A DNA stretch of 64,000 nucleotides from Falsihalocynthiibacter sp042445055 (GTDB taxonomy: Bacteria; Pseudomonadota; Alphaproteobacteria; Rhodobacterales; Rhodobacteraceae). Below the pieces are notes generated by a model. That model was not told where the DNA came from. It worked only from the letters and a program-made list of their open reading frames with translations, and did not search any database. The position numbers were made by a program, and so were the translations under genes. This document shows positions 61,876 to 64,000 of the stretch, one piece after another. Positions within the stretch are counted from its first letter, which is position 1, and each line of letters begins with the position of its first letter. Location: assembly GCF_042445055.1 (NCBI RefSeq), contig NZ_CP170339.1:1364001-1428000 (forward strand). Direction: 5' to 3'.

Positions 61876-62511
61876 TCAGCCGTCCTTAAAGACCCGACTA
61901 TCCTTGATCTGGTCCCATGCCCAGACAACTTCTTGCAGTCGCTCCTCGTCCGAGCGATCCCCGCCGTTCATATCGGGGTGCAAAATCTTGATGAGCTTCT
62001 TGTAGGTCTTGCGGATCTCGGCCTTGGTCCAGTGATCTTTGGCCTCAAGAATTTCGATGGCTTTGCGCTCGGTGGGGGGCAGGCGGCGGGTTCCAGTGAT
62101 GGATTTTCCCGGATTTCGCGTTGCGTTTTCACCCAGCACTTGGTGCGGATCATCGACGCCGAGACGTTCCCACGCGCGCTGCTCTGCCGATTTTTTGCCA
62201 AGCGGCTTGGTCTTGCGGTTCCACACGCGATCGCTATCGACCTGTTCGTCGATTTCTTCTTCGGTCGCGTTGTCAAAGTAGTTCCATTTCAAATTGAACT
62301 CGCGCACGTGCTCTTTGCAGAACCAGTAATACTCATCCAGATGATCAGGCGAACGGGGCGCACGATACTTGCCGCCTTCTTCACAGCCAGCATGCTCGCA
62401 TTGGCGTGTTGATGTCTCGAATGCACCAGACATGCCGCGCCGTCCTTTGGTCCGTTTCTTCTTGTCAGAAGATACGCTCATGTCAAACCCGAAGGGATCA
62501 TCTTTCTTCAT
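61876..62511 (-). CDS. J-domain (DnaJ-like) protein
   Basis: A 211-residue protein with the J domain at its C-terminus (about 150-208): AIEILEAKDHWTKAEIRKTY, the HPD motif in KILHPDMNGGDRSDEERLQE and VVWAWDQIKDSRVF. It would stimulate an Hsp70. The middle part has Cys/His residues (CEHAGCEEGG, then WFCKEHVREFN) that could bind a metal. The start MKKDDPFGFDMS at 62511 is preferred; a longer one (62532) cannot be excluded. Divergent from bolA, 120 bases apart. Confidence 0.85.
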   Translation of the reverse strand: MKKDDPFGFDMSVSSDKKKRTKGRRGMSGAFETSTRQCEHAGCEEGGKYRAPRSPDHLDEYYWFCKEHVREFNLKWNYFDNATEEEIDEQVDSDRVWNRKTKPLGKKSAEQRAWERLGVDDPHQVLGENATRNPGKSITGTRRLPPTERKAIEILEAKDHWTKAEIRKTYKKLIKILHPDMNGGDRSDEERLQEVVWAWDQIKDSRVFKDG

Positions 62512-62630
62512 GGTGGCGTCCTGTATGTCCATGTCGTAAATTGACGTTAAGCTCAAGACTCGTACTTTCTCGAGTCGGAGCAAAGATCATAGAGAATTGA
62601 GCCGCGAGTTGAAGAGGAAACTGACCCAAA

Positions 62631-62894
62631 ATGACGATTGAGAGCGAAATTCACGATAAACTTACCAGCGCATTTTCGCCGACAACTTTGCAAGTCGTCA
62701 ACGAGAGTCACCTCCACGCAGGGCACAGCGGCGACGACGGCTCTGGAGAGAGCCATTTTCGCGTTGTGATCCAGTCGGATAGCTTTGAGGGCATGTCTCG
62801 CATCGCACGTCACCGTGCGGTTCACGCAGCAATCGGCCCTGATCTTATCGCGCGTATCCACGCATTGGGCCTTGAAATTAACGCGGCGAGTTGA
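62631..62894 (+). CDS. bolA: BolA family protein
   Basis: An 87-residue BolA protein: N-terminal helix TIESEIHDKLTSAFSPTTLQ, VVNESHLHAGH, then SHFRVVIQSDSFEGMSRIAR and HRAVHAAIG. BolA proteins partner with monothiol glutaredoxins in Fe-S handling and affect cell shape. The SHLHAGH histidines are the usual cluster-ligand region. Divergent from the J-protein gene; convergent with the DUF4177 gene 3 bases away. Confidence 0.93.
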   Translation: MTIESEIHDKLTSAFSPTTLQVVNESHLHAGHSGDDGSGESHFRVVIQSDSFEGMSRIARHRAVHAAIGPDLIARIHALGLEINAAS

Positions 62895-62897
62895 TGC

Positions 62898-63344
62898 CTA
62901 GTCTTTGGATTCGGTGCTCTCGGCGGGCGTTTCGACCAGTTTGAGCGTTTCTTTCTCGGGCGCTTCGTCAGGGGTGCTACGATTTCCAAAAGGCGAAATG
63001 CGCGGCGCGGAAGAGGCTTCGGCGCTGACGTTCTTTGATGCGCTTAGCTCGGATTTTCTAACGGGCGTTTCGCTTGCATCCTCAAGCTTGCGAACGCTCT
63101 TGCTCTCTTCGTTAAGGGCACGGCGAAACACCAGAACGTTTTGATAATGCGTCGATTTCGAGCCAAGCGCCGAGCGTTCTTCGCAAGGGAGGGTCTCCGC
63201 GCGTTGGTATTCCCATCCATCGCGCCCCATCTCGTTCATTAGCGTGGCCAGAGCATGCGCAAATCGTGCGCTGGTGGTCTTGGCCGTTCTTGCCTTGAGG
63301 CCTTTTTGAGGGGCGGGAACAACTTTGTATTCATAAATGGGCAT
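62898..63344 (-). CDS. DUF4177-type protein with disordered tail
   Basis: A 148-residue protein. Residues 1-75 fit DUF4177 (MPIYEYKVVPAPQKGLKART, LATLMNEMGRDGWEYQRAET, and YQNVLVFRR). The rest is Ser/Glu/Lys-rich and probably disordered (SELSASKNVSAEASSAPRIS). Function unknown. 106 bases upstream on the same strand lies the end of gatB. Confidence 0.75.
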   Translation of the reverse strand: MPIYEYKVVPAPQKGLKARTAKTTSARFAHALATLMNEMGRDGWEYQRAETLPCEERSALGSKSTHYQNVLVFRRALNEESKSVRKLEDASETPVRKSELSASKNVSAEASSAPRISPFGNRSTPDEAPEKETLKLVETPAESTESKD

Positions 63345-63411
63345 AGCGGCCTCTGAATTAGGACGGGTGGATAATCCCTAAACGGAATCGCAAAAAACTC
63401 AAGTAAACAAA

Positions 63412-63442
63412 ATATAACGGGGGCAGTGTACCCCCGTTATAT
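63412..63442 (-). terminator. Perfect 12-bp inverted repeat after gatB
   Basis: ATATAACGGGGG (63412-63423) pairs perfectly with CCCCCGTTATAT (63431-63442) over a 7-base loop. Read on the minus strand it lies 8 bases after the gatB stop, and a TTTTGTTT stretch follows, so it is probably gatB's terminator. Confidence 0.75.
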
Positions 63443-63450
63443 CGTGTAGT

Positions 63451-64000
63451 TTACTCAGCGAGTAGGCGCGCAACGATTTCGTTTACGGCCTTTGGATTGG
63501 CTTTGCCGCCTGTTGCTTTCATGACTTGGCCAACGAACCAACCGGCGAGTTTTGGATTCGCACGAGCTTTTTCCACTTGCGCGGGGTTTTCGGCGATGAC
63601 TTGGGCAACGGCTGCTTCAATCGCGCCAGTGTCGGTAACCTGTTTCATGCCGCGCTCTTCGACAACTTGGGCGGGGTCGCCGCCTTCGGTGTAGATGATC
63701 TCGAACAGCTCTTTTGCGATCTTGCCAGAAATGTCGCCCTTGGTGATCAGCGCGATAATACCGCCAAGCTGCTCTGGCGTGACAGGGCAGGAAGAGATGT
63801 CTTTGTCGTCTTTCTTGAGGCGTCCGAACAACTCGTTGATGACCCAGTTCGCGGCGAGTTTTCCGTCGCGCCCGTCTGCAACCTTCTCAAAGAACGCTGC
63901 ATTCTCTGCTTCGGCAGTGAGGACCGTCGCATCGTAGTCCGAGAGACCGAAGTCGTTGATGAAGCGTGCTTTCTTCTCGTCGGGAAGTTCTGGGAGTGTT
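63451..64000 (-). CDS. gatB: Aspartyl/glutamyl-tRNA amidotransferase subunit B, 3' part
   Basis: The last 182 codons of gatB, whose start is beyond the right edge. GatB forms with GatA and GatC the enzyme that amidates Glu-tRNA(Gln) or Asp-tRNA(Asn). Seen here are TLPELPDEKKARFINDFGLS, YDATVLTAEAENAAFFEKVA and the GatB/YqeY tail domain (KIAKELFEIIYTEG, VEERGMKQVTD, KLAGWFVGQVMKATGGKANP, NEIVARLL). Reading is intact to the edge. Confidence 0.93.
   Translation of the reverse strand, partial: TLPELPDEKKARFINDFGLSDYDATVLTAEAENAAFFEKVADGRDGKLAANWVINELFGRLKKDDKDISSCPVTPEQLGGIIALITKGDISGKIAKELFEIIYTEGGDPAQVVEERGMKQVTDTGAIEAAVAQVIAENPAQVEKARANPKLAGWFVGQVMKATGGKANPKAVNEIVARLLAE

Noticed and set aside
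1..64000. Prophage, insertion sequences, CRISPR arrays, toxin-antitoxin pairs
   Set aside because: Looked for integrase, transposase, repeat-spacer and paired small-gene patterns; none supported. The only repeat array is the small-RNA hairpin set.

Overview
This 64 kb window looks like chromosome from an alphaproteobacterium of the Rhodobacteraceae (Roseobacter side). The pointers are a long division and cell-wall (dcw) cluster with a DUF2484 gene between murC and murB, a cobS-cobT / J-protein / bolA neighbourhood, a DUF1127 gene followed by CCUCCUCCC-loop (cuckoo-type) small RNAs, a UpsM-like RNA just before mraZ, and a CsgH-type curli accessory protein. I see no prophage, insertion sequence, CRISPR array or rRNA.

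Layout. 0.6-4.6 kb: a LuxR-type regulator and an outer-membrane barrel face two curlin-like subunits and a CsgH-like protein (an amyloid module without its secretion genes in view). 5.0-7.7 kb: uxuA-uxuB, hexuronate catabolism. 7.8-11.4 kb: a periplasmic DegP/Do protease followed by an OmpR-type regulator and its histidine kinase, an envelope-stress set. 11.4-18.8 kb: an exopolysaccharide locus in decay. A Wzc-type co-polymerase/kinase and a glycosyltransferase are intact, but the polymerase/ligase has lost its N-terminal half, the Wzx flippase is truncated and frameshifted and abuts a headless CocE-type hydrolase fragment, and a TIGR04325-type methyltransferase carries two frameshifts. 18.8-25.1 kb: a tandem SpoIIAA-like protein, tRNA-Gly(GCC), two small proteins, pyruvate carboxylase, a ribbon-helix-helix protein and a DJ-1/PfpI protein. 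25.2-29.6 kb: a UvrD/PcrA helicase, seven hairpins each showing CCTCCTCCC in the loop downstream of a DUF1127 gene, and an Mrp/ApbC Fe-S carrier.

29.6-53.5 kb: the dcw cluster in the order mraZ, rsmH, ftsL, ftsI, murE, murF, mraY, (terminator), murD, ftsW, murG, murC, DUF2484, murB, ddl, ftsQ, ftsA, ftsZ, (terminator), lpxC, bamD, recN. Many genes overlap by 1-13 bases. The 620-base leader holds candidate MraZ operators (TGGGN boxes with 10-bp period) and an RNA of about 200 nt ending in a strong terminator, in the place of UpsM. The products make lipid-linked peptidoglycan precursor (Mur enzymes, MraY, MurG, Ddl), polymerise and cross-link it at the septum (FtsW, FtsI, FtsL, FtsQ, FtsA, FtsZ) and build the outer membrane (LpxC, BamD).

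53.5-64 kb: an FAD-linked 2-hydroxyacid (D-lactate-type) dehydrogenase, a ClC chloride channel/transporter, an aminopeptidase P fused to a DUF427 domain, the cobaltochelatase subunits CobT and CobS, a J-domain protein, BolA, a DUF4177 protein, and the 3' part of gatB running off the right edge.

The items most worth a second look are the seven-hairpin small-RNA array, the reversed MraZ-box triplet over the putative UpsM/mraZ promoter, the curli module, the pseudogene-rich polysaccharide locus, and the M24-DUF427 fusion. All family assignments are by eye from motifs and gene order; no database search was run.
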